DNA of 64,000 bases from Frankia nepalensis (lineage in GTDB: Bacteria > Actinomycetota > Actinomycetes > Frankiales > Frankiaceae): assembly GCF_016786325.1 (NCBI RefSeq), contig NZ_JADWYU010000145.1, positions 27,464 through 91,463 on the forward strand, given 5' to 3'. The notes under the pieces are model-generated. The model saw only the letters and a list, made by a program, of their open reading frames with translations, was not told the origin of the DNA and made no database searches. Shown here piece by piece: positions 1 through 8,442 of this stretch. Both the position numbers and the translations under genes were made by a program. The first letter of the stretch is position 1. The number at the start of each line of letters is the position of its first letter.

Positions 1-179
1 CCCACAGGTCATGACCAGCCGCCCGTCGGGGGCCGCGCCCGCTCACCGGTGACGGAATTTTCCCTGTGGAGGGTGTCAACAAGCCGCGCCGCGGGGTGGG
101 CTCGCCGTGCCGGGCGCCACAGATCCTGCGCGTGCCGGGGCCGTTGGCTACGGTGAAGGTGTAGTGGTGAGCCGGGAAG
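1..179. other. Start of window, no gene
   Basis: No gene is seen before the nhaA leader. The nhaA promoter should be here, but no convincing -10/-35 pair was found. Confidence 0.5.
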
Positions 180-218
180 CCTGGTCGGCAGCGTATTCGC
201 TGACCTTTAGACCAGGAG
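180..218 (+). promoter_or_regulatory. Structured leader of nhaA that can hide the ribosome binding site
   Basis: Seven bases at 180-186 (CCTGGTC) are perfectly complementary to 210-216 (GACCAGG), and inside them 189-193 (CAGCG) pairs with 198-202 (CGCTG) around a TATT loop. The outer stem takes in the first three bases of the AGGAG ribosome binding site (214-218) of nhaA. The fold could therefore switch translation. A riboswitch or thermosensor is inference; no known class was matched with certainty. Confidence 0.5.
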
Positions 219-225
219 CGCCGCC

Positions 226-1536
226 GTGAGCCGTACCCCGCCTGCCCTGTTCGGCCGGTTGTCATGGCCGGAGACGCGTCGGATCGCGGCCATCCTGCGC
301 AAGGAAACCATTGGCGGCGCCCTGCTGCTCGTCGCGACCGCCGTGGCGCTGTGCTGGGCGAACTCGCCGTGGTCGCGGTCATACCAGTCGATGCTGGACT
401 ACCAGGTCGGACCGGCCTGGCTGCATCTGGATCTCACGCTCGCGGAATGGGCCGCCGACGGCCTGTTGGCGGTCTTCTTCTTCGTCGCCGGATTGGAACT
501 CAAACGCGAGTTCGTCGCCGGTGACCTGCGCGACCCGCGCCGCGCCGCGGTCCCCGTCGTCGCCGCGGCCGGCGGCGTCGCCGTCCCGGCCGTCCTCTAC
601 ACCCTCATCAACCTCGGTGGCGACGCCGCGCGGGGCTGGGCGATCCCGACCGCCACCGACATCGCCTTCGCGCTGGCCGTGCTCGCGGTCATCGGCCGGC
701 ACCTGCCCACCGCGCTACGAACGTTCCTGCTCACCCTCGCGGTGGTCGACGACCTGATCGCCATCGCCATCATCGCCGTCGGCTATACACACCACCTCGC
801 GGTTCTGCCAGCACTGGGCGCGCTGGTCCCACTCGCGCTGTTCGCCGTGCTGGTGCACCACCGGGTCCGGTCCTGGTGGCTGCTGCTGCCCCTGGCGGCC
901 GCCACCTGGGGCCTGATCCACGCCTCCGGCATCCACGCCACCGTCGCCGGAGTGCTGCTGGGGCTGGTCGTGCCCGTCCGACGCGGCGAGCGGGCGGGCG
1001 GTCCGGAGGCGGGCCCCGGGCTGGCCGAGCACTTCGAGCACCGCTGGCGGCCCGTCTCCGCCGGGCTGGCCGTCCCGATCTTCGCGTTCTTCTCCGCCGG
1101 AGTCACCCTCGGCGGCCTCGACGGCCTGGCTGACGCTTTCGGTGACCGGGCCGCCGTCGGCGTCATCGTCGGGCTTGTCATCGGCAAGCCACTCGGGATC
1201 ATGGCGGCCAGCTACCTGGTGGCCCGCTTCACCCGTGCCACGCTCGCCGACGGCCTGGCCTGGATCGACGTCCTCGGGCTGGCGGTCCTCGCCGGCATCG
1301 GGTTCACCGTGTCCCTGCTCATCGGCGAGCTAGCCTTCGGCTCCGGCAGCGAACGCTACGACCACGTCCAGATCGCCATCCTCGCCAGCTCGCTGCTCGC
1401 CACGCTGCTGGCCATGGTGCCGCTGCGCCTGCGCAACCGCGCCTACCGCCGAATCCACCAACGGGAGACCGCCGAGCGCGGCCACGGCACCGCCCAGGAT
1501 TTCAACCAGGTCCAGGCAACCTCGGCGACCGGCTGA
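226..1536 (+). CDS. nhaA: Na+/H+ antiporter NhaA
   Basis: 436-residue integral membrane protein of the NhaA family, which exchanges internal sodium for external protons and helps pH and salt homeostasis. The family hallmarks are visible: the [13 protein letters not shown] segment near residue 85, the [13 protein letters not shown] stretch near residue 143 and the VVDDLIAI stretch near residue 175 with the paired aspartates that bind the ion. About a dozen hydrophobic segments run through the protein and the length is normal for actinobacterial members. GTG start at 226 is supported by AGGAG seven bases upstream. The C-terminal ~25 residues are a charged cytoplasmic tail. It stands alone, with a structured leader in front and a convergent gene behind. 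Confidence 0.95.
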   Translation: MSRTPPALFGRLSWPETRRIAAILRKETIGGALLLVATAVALCWANSPWSRSYQSMLDYQVGPAWLHLDLTLAEWAADGLLAVFFFVAGLELKREFVAGDLRDPRRAAVPVVAAAGGVAVPAVLYTLINLGGDAARGWAIPTATDIAFALAVLAVIGRHLPTALRTFLLTLAVVDDLIAIAIIAVGYTHHLAVLPALGALVPLALFAVLVHHRVRSWWLLLPLAAATWGLIHASGIHATVAGVLLGLVVPVRRGERAGGPEAGPGLAEHFEHRWRPVSAGLAVPIFAFFSAGVTLGGLDGLADAFGDRAAVGVIVGLVIGKPLGIMAASYLVARFTRATLADGLAWIDVLGLAVLAGIGFTVSLLIGELAFGSGSERYDHVQIAILASSLLATLLAMVPLRLRNRAYRRIHQRETAERGHGTAQDFNQVQATSATG

Positions 1537-1558
1537 GAAACACCGAGGGTGCGGGACG

Positions 1559-2152
1559 TCAGCTGGCCTTCGGGGCCCACGCCGGATCGCGGCCGGAGAG
1601 GCCGAGCACACGGTCGAGCATCGGCGCTCCGGCCGGCACCGGGATCTCGGGACCGTAGACACCCATCTCACGGCCCAGCTCCGCGCTGCGGGCGATCTCG
1701 CCGTACAGATACTCGAGCACGTCGCCGTCCCAGGACGGGCGCCGACCGACCGCGCGGGCCAGGTCCCAACCATGCACGACGAGCTCACCGACGACCATCC
1801 CGGCGACGAGCTCCGCCGGCAGCTCCATCGCGCCTCCCATCCGGGTGACGCCCTCCCACGCGTCAGGCTCGCTCCACGCCCCGACGAGGCGCTCGACCTG
1901 ACCCTTGAGGTCGGACGCCCAGTCCTCGGCGGTCAGGTCGACGGCGGTCTCCGACTCGGCCGGGGGCGGCACGACCTCCTTGCGGCCCGCGCCCGCCAGC
2001 GACGGGCCCCAGAACAGCAGGTGGTTCACCAGGCCGCGAAGGTCGAACCCGGCGCACGGCGTGGCCGCGCCGAGCCGGTGCGGCCCGATGCTGTCGATGA
2101 TCTCTGGCAGCGGCGCCGCCGCCGCGTGGAGCAGGATCTTGGCGTCAGACAT
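1559..2152 (-). CDS. TIGR03086-type protein, mycothiol-dependent maleylpyruvate isomerase fold
   Basis: 197 residues. The N-terminus (PCAGFDLRGLVNHLLFWGP, residues ~29-48) and the segment VGELVVHGWDLARAVG (~120-135) are typical of the DinB-like four-helix fold used by mycothiol-dependent maleylpyruvate isomerases and the TIGR03086 family. The histidines in these two segments are candidates for the metal site. Members of this group are thought to be metal- and thiol-dependent enzymes, but most have no known substrate. The ATG at 2152 is the natural start because the open frame further upstream does not resemble the family. It is divergent from the AraC gene, with 63 bases between them. Confidence 0.8.
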   Translation of the reverse strand: MSDAKILLHAAAAPLPEIIDSIGPHRLGAATPCAGFDLRGLVNHLLFWGPSLAGAGRKEVVPPPAESETAVDLTAEDWASDLKGQVERLVGAWSEPDAWEGVTRMGGAMELPAELVAGMVVGELVVHGWDLARAVGRRPSWDGDVLEYLYGEIARSAELGREMGVYGPEIPVPAGAPMLDRVLGLSGRDPAWAPKAS

Positions 2153-2215
2153 GGTTGGTAGGAAAGCACCACCCGGACCGGCCGGTATTGGAGAAAGACG
2201 ACGTACCCTGCGGGC

Positions 2216-3070
2216 GTGGCCAGGGACATCCGCGAGCTCGCGGGTGCGTGGACGCGCTTTCAGCGCCACGCCAGCCACCCACCGTCTGGCGGGCTGACCC
2301 GCCACGTCGACCATCTCTGGGCCGCCTCGTGGCACTACCCGCGGCCCTACCACCAGCTCATCGTGCCGCTGCCGCAGGTCCATCTGGTCATCCAGGACGG
2401 CAGGGCGACGGTGAACGGTGTGCGCACCGGCCATCACGTCAAGGTGCTGGCCGGAGTGGGCGGCGTGCTCGGTGTGGCGTTCCGGCCTGGCGGCTTCCGC
2501 GGCTTCCTCAGGGCACCTGTCTCGACCATCACCGACCGATCGGTGGACGCGGAGGCGGTCTTCGGCGCGGACGTCCGGGAACTGCTCGCGGACTGGCCGG
2601 CCATGGTGAGTCCACATCCCGGCGAGGCGCCGGCTCCGTACGGCGCGGAAACGGCGGCGCGGGTCGACCGTTTCCTGCTCCGCCGCCGGCCCGCTCCAGA
2701 CCAGCGGGCGGAGCAGGCCGCCGAGATGGTCGCGGCGATCGCCACCCGTCCGGAGATCACCCGGGTGGACACTCTGGTGCGGGAAACCGGCGGAACGGTC
2801 CGGCAGGCCCAGCGACTATTCGCCGAGCACGTCGGGGTCGGGCCGAAGTGGGTGATCCGCCGTTATCGGCTCCGCGAGGTGACCGAACGGATGGCCGCCG
2901 GCGGGCCGATCGACTGGGCCGCCCTCGCCGCCGACCTCGGCTACACCGACCAGTCCCACCTCGTCCGCGACTTCCGGGACGTCTTCGGGGAGCCGCCCAC
3001 CCACTACGCCGCCCGCTTCCCGGGTTTTCCTCCGCCTACCGCGGCAGATCCCGTAGGCCGGCGCCGGTGA
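2216..3070 (+). CDS. AraC family transcriptional regulator
   Basis: 284 residues. The first ~150 residues form a sensor-like region with cupin-type character (PLPQVHLVIQDG, then VLGVAFRPGGFRGFL). The last ~110 residues are an AraC double helix-turn-helix: the first helix pair lies around VDTLVRETGGTVRQAQRLF and the second around IDWAALAADLGYTDQSHLVRDF, followed by the usual FGEPPTHYAARF. GTG start at 2216. The 3' end overlaps the convergent SDR gene by 35 bases. The target is unknown; the divergent MDMPI-fold gene is the nearest candidate. Confidence 0.88.
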   Translation: MARDIRELAGAWTRFQRHASHPPSGGLTRHVDHLWAASWHYPRPYHQLIVPLPQVHLVIQDGRATVNGVRTGHHVKVLAGVGGVLGVAFRPGGFRGFLRAPVSTITDRSVDAEAVFGADVRELLADWPAMVSPHPGEAPAPYGAETAARVDRFLLRRRPAPDQRAEQAAEMVAAIATRPEITRVDTLVRETGGTVRQAQRLFAEHVGVGPKWVIRRYRLREVTERMAAGGPIDWAALAADLGYTDQSHLVRDFRDVFGEPPTHYAARFPGFPPPTAADPVGRRR

Positions 3071-3887
3071 GCAGGTAGCCGGGCGCGACCGTGGCGGGGT
3101 CGGCCCGCGCCAGGTCGACCAGGGCGGACCCGGCGATCTCGGGGGTCAGGGGCTCGCCCAGCTGGCGGAGGTAGTCATCCTCCGACTGGCCGCCGCGCGC
3201 CGCGTAGGCCCGGACGGCGGGCCGGCCAAGACCGGTCAGCGGCGTGAGCCGGGGAAGCACCGCGGTGAACGTGATTCCCAGGCCGGCGCGGTCCGCCTCG
3301 TCGCGCGCGTAGCCGGTGATCAGGTGCTGGGTGGCTTTGGCGCCGGCATACCCACCGCTGAGCGGTGACCCGGCCAGCGCGGCGCCACTGCTGACGACGA
3401 CCACGGTGGCGCCAGGCCGCAGCGGCCGGAGCAGGGCCTCCCGGAGCCAGTGGAACGCGATCCGCACGTCGGTGTGCCAGTTGACCGAGAACGTCTCCCA
3501 GGTCTGATGTTGCAGCGGACGCATCAACGGGCCGGCGCCAGCGACCAGAACGACGATCGACGGCTCATGACGGTCGAGGAGGCTCCCCGCCGTCGCGGCG
3601 TCGGTGGCGTCGGCGACCGCGGTCTGGATGCGCGCGCCGGCGGCGGCGAGCTCCGCGAGCGCCGTACCGGTGCGGGCGACGGCGACGACCGGGGCGCCCG
3701 CCTGGGCGAAGGCCCGGGCGATCCCCCGGCCCAGGCCCCGGCTCGCGCCGACGACGAGCGTGGTCCGGTCCGAAAGATCCCTCATCGGATCGTCCCCTCC
3801 CCCGCTCGGCCCGTCGGGCTGGGCGGGCCGCTCATCGCCGACGCCGGCCAGGCTTCGCGGGCCGTCGTCGATCGTGAAGTCATCCAT
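3036..3887 (-). CDS. Short-chain dehydrogenase/reductase
   Basis: 283 residues. The Rossmann glycine motif GASRGLGRG and the catalytic YAGAK (YxxxK) motif with an upstream serine (VVVSSGAALAG) show an NAD(P)H-dependent SDR oxidoreductase; the substrate is not evident. Two starts are credible. ATG 3887 has an excellent GGAGG five bases away and overlaps the stop of the small ORF upstream. ATG 3785 has GGAGGGG and would give the canonical SDR N-terminus without the 34-residue acidic extension. The stronger signal favours 3887, family comparison favours 3785. Probably co-translated with the small membrane ORF at 3880-4041. Confidence 0.85.
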   Translation of the reverse strand: MDDFTIDDGPRSLAGVGDERPAQPDGPSGGGDDPMRDLSDRTTLVVGASRGLGRGIARAFAQAGAPVVAVARTGTALAELAAAGARIQTAVADATDAATAGSLLDRHEPSIVVLVAGAGPLMRPLQHQTWETFSVNWHTDVRIAFHWLREALLRPLRPGATVVVVSSGAALAGSPLSGGYAGAKATQHLITGYARDEADRAGLGITFTAVLPRLTPLTGLGRPAVRAYAARGGQSEDDYLRQLGEPLTPEIAGSALVDLARADPATVAPGYLLTGAGLRDLPR

Positions 3888-4041
3888 GCTTTCCTCCGGT
3901 CGCTGCCGCTGGAATCGAGGTGAGGTCGTGGCGGCCCGGGACCGCCGCGGCGGCGATGATCCCGACCGCGGAGAACGCCGCCCCGAGCCACAGGGCCGTG
4001 GTGAAGTGCTCGGCGAAGGTCCGTGTCGATGGCACTGACAT
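3880..4041 (-). CDS. Small membrane ORF resembling the last helix of a DHA2-type MFS exporter
   Basis: 53 residues starting at ATG 4041, with AAGGAG 11 bases upstream. The stretch FTTALWLGAAFSAVGIIAAAA is one transmembrane helix and resembles the final helix of 14-helix drug exporters, where a similar LGAA..A.G pattern follows a short loop. No other exporter segment was found upstream in any frame. It may be the surviving 3' end of a deleted transporter gene or a genuine small membrane protein. Its stop overlaps the start of the SDR gene by eight bases, so it could serve in translational coupling. Confidence 0.45.
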   Translation of the reverse strand: MSVPSTRTFAEHFTTALWLGAAFSAVGIIAAAAVPGRHDLTSIPAAATGGKHG

Positions 4042-4241
4042 GTCTCGTCGTTCTCCTTCGGTCCCGCCTCGTGGGCGTCCGCGCGTCGTCGGCCATCGAG
4101 GCCGCACGACGGCCGCGGTTGGTAGAGACGCGTTCGAAGGAACAGAACCGGCGCCCGCCGGAAACTGGGCGGCCAGACGGCGACCAGTTCCGCTCGCGGC
4201 CGGTGTCAGTAGGGGAGGAGACGATCAGACGGAGGTGCCAG

Positions 4242-5237
4242 ATGTCGGTGGAACTGCTCCAGCGGGCCCGCGCCGGCGACCGCGACGCGTTCGCCGGCCT
4301 CGTCGCGCCCTACCGCGGTGAACTGGCGGTGCACTGCTACCGGATGCTCGGTTCGTTCCAGGACGCGCAGGACGCGGTCCAGGAGACGCTGCTGTCCGCC
4401 TGGCTCGGCCTGGCCGGCTTCGAAGGGCGTTCGTCGGTACGGACCTGGCTGCACCGGATCGCCACCAACCGGTGCCTCAACCTGCTGCGCTCGTCCGCGC
4501 GGCGGCCGGCGACGGCGCCGCCCCTGCCCGCGCCGCCGCCGGAGCCGACCCATCTGGGTGAGGTCCCGTGGCTACAGCCCTATCCAGACGCCCTGTTGGA
4601 GGGGCTGCCCGACGAGGCGCCAGGGCCCGAGGTCCGCTACGAGTCCCGGGAGGCGATCTCGCTCGCGTTCGTCACGGCCGTCCAACTGCTGCCGCCGAAC
4701 CAGCGAGCCGTCCTGATCCTGCGCGACGTGTTCGGATACCGCGCGAGCGAGACCGCCGACCTGCTCGGGCTCACCGAGGACGCGGTCACCAGCGCGCTGC
4801 GCCGCGCCCGCGCGACGATGGACGCGGCCCGCTCTCCCGGCCCGCCGCCGCCAGCGGCCGGCGGTCCCGAGGAACGCGCGCTCCTCGACCGCTTCGTCGC
4901 CGCCTTCACCGACCTGGACGTGGACGCGCTCGTGGCGCTCATGACCGACGACGCCTGGGTGCGGATGCCACCGCTGCCGTTCGAGTACCGCGGCCGCGAG
5001 GCCGTCCGCCAGTTCTTCACCGCGATCCGCTCCCACCTGCGACGGATCGACCACCTGGTGCCCGTGCGCGCGAACGGCCAGCCCGCGTGGGGTGAGTACC
5101 TTCGCGATCCCGTCACCGGCGGCCTGCACCTCGCCGGGATCATCGTCATCGATGTCGCCGGCGACCTCATCTGTGAGATCACCCGCTTCGAGACAACGAT
5201 CGCCCATCACTTCGGCCTGCCCCGAACTCTCGACTAG
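4242..5237 (+). CDS. ECF-type RNA polymerase sigma factor with SnoaL-like C-terminal domain
   Basis: 331 residues. Sigma region 2 lies near residues 10-75 (YRGELAVHCYRMLGSFQDA and DAVQETLLSAW), region 4 near 140-195 (LPPNQRAVLILRDVFGY, then a helix-turn-helix in TADLLGLTEDAVTSALRRAR), and residues ~210-331 form a SnoaL/NTF2-like domain. This layout matches the TIGR02960-type ECF sigma factors, in which the C-terminal domain may regulate the sigma factor in place of an anti-sigma factor. ATG 4242 is chosen because GGAGG lies just upstream at 4231-4235; the frame is open further upstream but unlike the family. No anti-sigma gene is adjacent. Confidence 0.9.
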   Translation: MSVELLQRARAGDRDAFAGLVAPYRGELAVHCYRMLGSFQDAQDAVQETLLSAWLGLAGFEGRSSVRTWLHRIATNRCLNLLRSSARRPATAPPLPAPPPEPTHLGEVPWLQPYPDALLEGLPDEAPGPEVRYESREAISLAFVTAVQLLPPNQRAVLILRDVFGYRASETADLLGLTEDAVTSALRRARATMDAARSPGPPPPAAGGPEERALLDRFVAAFTDLDVDALVALMTDDAWVRMPPLPFEYRGREAVRQFFTAIRSHLRRIDHLVPVRANGQPAWGEYLRDPVTGGLHLAGIIVIDVAGDLICEITRFETTIAHHFGLPRTLD

Positions 5238-5316
5238 CGAGGTGTCCAACGGGAAACCTCGTGACCGGTGAGCGGGGCGGCCCCGACGGGCGGCGTGACT
5301 TCTGACCGCGCGGTGG

Positions 5317-5874
5317 TCAGGCTGACCGCGTCTCCTGGTCGACGCCGCCCTGCGCGCTGGGCCTACGACCGGTGAAGTCGAGAAGGCCGACCCAGGTCGG
5401 CCGCAGCGCGACACGGGCCTGGACCGTGCCCGGCGCGTCGAGCTGGCTGACCATGCCGGCGGCGGCCTCGGCTCCGAGGTAGCGGTGGGCGGCCGCGACG
5501 TACTCCGGCGCCAGGCCGGACGCCTCGGTGATCTCGACCGGCCCACGCAGGCTGAGCGACTCGGGCGGGAAGCCGTCGGTGTCGATGGTCACGGCGACAT
5601 CGGGCCGCCGCCGCAGCGCCGCCAGCCGGTTGGCGGGATGCCGGATGCCGATCTGGGGTCCGGCGACGTAGGTCACCGTCACCAACTCGTGACCGGTCCA
5701 GTGGAACCACGTCGGCACCACCCGCGGCGTCCCGTCCAGGGCGACATAGGCGAATCGCGCCGGGATCGTCGAGGCCAGCAGACGCCGGGCGGCCGCGGTG
5801 TCGAGCAGGGCCGGGTCGCCCTGCCGGAGCGGACCGGCCGGTCCGGGGGCGGTGTCGGTGGTGGCCGGGCTCAT
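5317..5874 (-). CDS. Pyridoxamine 5'-phosphate oxidase-fold protein
   Basis: 185 residues with the split beta-barrel pattern of the PPOX family: the segment ARFAYVALDGTPRVVPTWFHW (~38-58), a central RLAALRRRPDVAVTIDTD (~83-100) and LRGPVEITEA (~108-117). Members bind FMN, F420 or haem; the cofactor and substrate cannot be read from the sequence. It is divergent from the HxlR regulator gene and the shared 87-base intergenic region carries two near-identical palindromes, so the HxlR protein very probably controls it. ATG start at 5874. Confidence 0.82.
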   Translation of the reverse strand: MSPATTDTAPGPAGPLRQGDPALLDTAAARRLLASTIPARFAYVALDGTPRVVPTWFHWTGHELVTVTYVAGPQIGIRHPANRLAALRRRPDVAVTIDTDGFPPESLSLRGPVEITEASGLAPEYVAAAHRYLGAEAAAGMVSQLDAPGTVQARVALRPTWVGLLDFTGRRPSAQGGVDQETRSA

Positions 5875-5890
5875 CAGCGCATCCCTTCGA

Positions 5891-5940
5891 TCAGTTCCCT
5901 GAGGGAACTGACTTTAACAGGTTCAGTTCCCTCAGGGAAC
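5891..5940. promoter_or_regulatory. Twin palindromic operators between PPOX gene and hxlR-type gene
   Basis: Two copies of GTTCCCT-N-AGGGAAC, at 5894-5908 and 5926-5940, differ only in the centre base and in flanks. Their centres (5901 and 5933) are 32 bases apart, about three helical turns, which would put two dimers on the same face of DNA. The left copy extends to a 21-base palindrome (5891-5911). The likely ligand is the HxlR regulator encoded at 5962, acting on both divergent promoters (inference). Confidence 0.75.
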
Positions 5941-5961
5941 CCTCCCGGTTACCCTGGCACT

Positions 5962-6435
5962 GTGCAACGCACCCAGTTCGGCGACCTGGTCTGCTCGATC
6001 GCGCGGACACTCGACCTGATCGGCGAGCCCTGGTCGCCGCTGATCCTGCGCGACGTGATGGTCGGGATCCGCCGCTTCGACCAGATCCAGGCCGACCTCG
6101 GCATCTCCCGCAAGGTCCTCACCGAGCGGCTGAAATGGCTCGTCGAACGGGGTGTGCTCGCCCGCCGCGAATACTCGGCCCGGCCCCCGCGACACGAGTA
6201 CGTCCTCACCGACCAGGGCGTCGACCTGTGCGACGTCCTCATCGCCATGGCCCGGTTCGGCGACCGCTGGCTGGCCGGACCGGCCGGCCCACCCGTGCTC
6301 TACCGACACCGGCCCTGCGGCCACGTCGCCCCCGCCGACCTGTACTGCGCGCACTGCGACCAGCCCATACGCGCCGACGCCATCGACGTCCTGCCCGGGC
6401 CAGGGATGACCGCCGAGGCCGAGACGCGGACCTGA
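5962..6435 (+). CDS. HxlR family winged-helix regulator with C-terminal Cys/His cluster
   Basis: 157 residues. Residues ~8-100 show the HxlR winged helix (SIARTLDLIGEPWSPLILRD, then FDQIQADLGISRKVLTERL and EYVLTDQGVDL). The C-terminus carries CGH...CAHC, a pattern found at the end of many HxlR proteins that could hold zinc. GTG 5962 places the start where the family begins and just after the two operators. HxlR proteins usually respond to reactive electrophiles or redox signals; the signal here is unknown. The divergent PPOX gene is the likely target. Confidence 0.9.
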   Translation: MQRTQFGDLVCSIARTLDLIGEPWSPLILRDVMVGIRRFDQIQADLGISRKVLTERLKWLVERGVLARREYSARPPRHEYVLTDQGVDLCDVLIAMARFGDRWLAGPAGPPVLYRHRPCGHVAPADLYCAHCDQPIRADAIDVLPGPGMTAEAETRT

Positions 6436-6539
6436 CGCGGATCGACTCCGCCGCGGACGCCACCGAACTCGGACCGCCCGACGGCTGGCGGGAACCACCG
6501 GCCCGCGCCGACGGCACGCGCTCCGGGCAGAGCTGTAGG

Positions 6540-7259
6540 TCAGCCCGCGAGCATCCCTTCGAGGCGGAGCGGGTCGGTCAGGTAGACCGAACCCGCGCCG
6601 GCCGAGGCGTCGTCGGGCCAGATCACTGTCTGTCCGGTGGCGATGCCCGCGACGATCCGTTCCGCGACCACCCGCGGCGGCGCCTTGACGGCATCGACCC
6701 CGGCGAGCATGTCCGTGTCGATGCCCCCCGGGTAGGCCCCCACGACCTCGATGCCCGTACCGCGTAGTTCCGCCCGCAGGGACTGGGTGATCGAATGCGC
6801 GGCCGCCTTCGACGCGCAGTACCCCGCCATCCCGACCACCGGCGCCAGCGCGATCAGCGTCAGTACGTTGACGATCGCGCCCGGCGCGTTCTCCGTCAGG
6901 ATGGGGACGAAAGCCTGACTCACCCGCAGCAGGCCGATCTGGTTGGTCAGCATGTCACGTTGAAACAGGTCCAGGTCGCCGTCGAGGGCCCCGCCAAATC
7001 CAAGAACTCCGGCGTTGTTGACCAGCAGGGTGACGTCGGTCGCGACCTTGGCCGCGGCATCCACGCTCGACTGGTCGGTGACATCCAGGGTCAGGATGCT
7101 CACCCGCGGGTCGGCGCTCACCGCCGGCGTGATGGCGCGCGGATCCCGCGCGGTGGCGTAGACCTTGCTCGCCCCCGCGTCGAGGAGCTGGCTGACCAGG
7201 CGAGCGCCGAGGCCCCGGTTCGCGCCAGTCACCAGGGCGATGCTGTCGTTGACGTTCAT
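6540..7259 (-). CDS. Short-chain dehydrogenase/reductase
   Basis: 239 residues with a complete classical SDR set: glycine motif TGANRGLGARL at residues ~10-20, NNAG near residue 81, and YCASK for the catalytic tyrosine and lysine near residue 147. The tail IWPDDASAGAGSVYLTDPLRLEGML is like that of SDRs often found beside AraC or TetR regulators. Substrate unknown. It is divergent from the AraC gene at 7398 across a 138-base region containing an inverted repeat, which suggests control by that regulator. Confidence 0.88.
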   Translation of the reverse strand: MNVNDSIALVTGANRGLGARLVSQLLDAGASKVYATARDPRAITPAVSADPRVSILTLDVTDQSSVDAAAKVATDVTLLVNNAGVLGFGGALDGDLDLFQRDMLTNQIGLLRVSQAFVPILTENAPGAIVNVLTLIALAPVVGMAGYCASKAAAHSITQSLRAELRGTGIEVVGAYPGGIDTDMLAGVDAVKAPPRVVAERIVAGIATGQTVIWPDDASAGAGSVYLTDPLRLEGMLAG

Positions 7260-7288
7260 GCGTCACCTTCCGGTCGCGATCTCGAATA

Positions 7289-7320
7289 GATCAACCGTAT
7301 GGCGCGCAACGGCGTTGATC
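7289..7320. promoter_or_regulatory. Inverted repeat between SDR and AraC genes
   Basis: GATCAAC at 7289-7295 and GTTGATC at 7314-7320 are perfect inverted copies with an 18-base spacer. The site lies in the divergent promoter region close to the SDR start and could be an operator for the AraC protein. The arms are only seven bases, so chance is possible. Confidence 0.4.
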
Positions 7321-7397
7321 GATGCCGAGAAGTCTCAGATTGTTGTCTGGTCGTCTCACGAATCGGCGGGTCGGACGACCATCGGTAGGCTGCGGCA

Positions 7398-8363
7398 ATG
7401 GATCTGCTCGCCGACGTGCTGCGGGTCGCCGGCGTGCGCGGAACCGTCGCCGCGACGGTCCACGCCGGCGATCCGTGGGGCCTGCGGCTGTTCCGGATCT
7501 CGGCGGCGGCCTTCCATGCCGTCACCGCCGGCACGGCCTGGTTACGCCTTCCTGGGCAGCCACCCCTGCGGCTCATGCCCGGCGACGTCGTCCTCCTGCC
7601 CACCGGGTCCGAACACGGCCTGGCCGGCGACGCGGACGGTCCGCTGGAACCGTTCGATCACGCCGCGTCGAAAGCCTCGCTCGCCACCGACGGTCGCCTG
7701 GACGTCGGAACCCAACCGGCGCGGACCAGGATCCTGTGCGCCTCCTACCGGCACGATCCCGCCGTCACCACCCCGCTGTTCACCCTGCTGCCCGAGGTGG
7801 TGCACGTACCCGCCGGGACACCCGGCGCCGGGCCGCTGGCCGACACCCTCCGCCTGCTGTCAGGCGAGCTCGCCGAGCCAGGGCCAGCCACCACGACGCT
7901 GCTCGACCGGCTCGTGGATGTCCTGCTCATCCAGGTGCTGCGGGCCTGGCTGCGCGCCGAGCCCACCACGCCATCGATCTCCTGGCTACGCGCGCTGAAC
8001 GATCCCACGATCGGCGCGGCGCTCACCGCCCTGCACGCCGATCCCGGCCGCGCCTGGACCCTGGCCTCGCTCGCCAGGCACGTCGCCGTCTCCCGGGCAA
8101 CCCTCGCGCGCCGCTTTCCCGCCCTCGTCGGCGAGACCCCGGCCGCCTACCTCACCCGATGGCGCATGGACCTCGCCGCTCGCCGGCTGCGCGACACCGA
8201 CGACCCGATCGAGGTCATCGCCCACGCCGTCGGCTACACCTCCGAGTACGCCTTCTCCCGCGCCTTCTCCCGAGACCGCGCCATCCCTCCCGGGCGCTAC
8301 CGCGCCCAGAGCCGGACCCGACACGCCGCCCCGGCCCAGCCACCGGCCGCACCGTTCACCTGA
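7398..8363 (+). CDS. AraC family regulator with cupin sensor domain
   Basis: 321 residues. The N-terminal ~190 residues look like the Cupin_6-type domain found in many actinobacterial AraC proteins (AAFHAVTAGTAWLRL, LMPGDVVLLPTGSEHGLAG). The C-terminal ~110 residues are the DNA-binding unit (WTLASLARHVAVSRATLARRF and IEVIAHAVGYTSEYAFSRAFSRD, then PPGRYR). The final ~20 residues are Ala/Pro-rich. ATG start at 7398. It is likely to regulate the divergent SDR gene and itself. Confidence 0.9.
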   Translation: MDLLADVLRVAGVRGTVAATVHAGDPWGLRLFRISAAAFHAVTAGTAWLRLPGQPPLRLMPGDVVLLPTGSEHGLAGDADGPLEPFDHAASKASLATDGRLDVGTQPARTRILCASYRHDPAVTTPLFTLLPEVVHVPAGTPGAGPLADTLRLLSGELAEPGPATTTLLDRLVDVLLIQVLRAWLRAEPTTPSISWLRALNDPTIGAALTALHADPGRAWTLASLARHVAVSRATLARRFPALVGETPAAYLTRWRMDLAARRLRDTDDPIEVIAHAVGYTSEYAFSRAFSRDRAIPPGRYRAQSRTRHAAPAQPPAAPFT

Positions 8364-8442
8364 ACCGACCCGGACATCAGCCGGGGACGGGTTCAAGACC
8401 GTTGCTTCCGGCCCGCTGCTGAGGCGGCTCGGCTTCCGGCTG

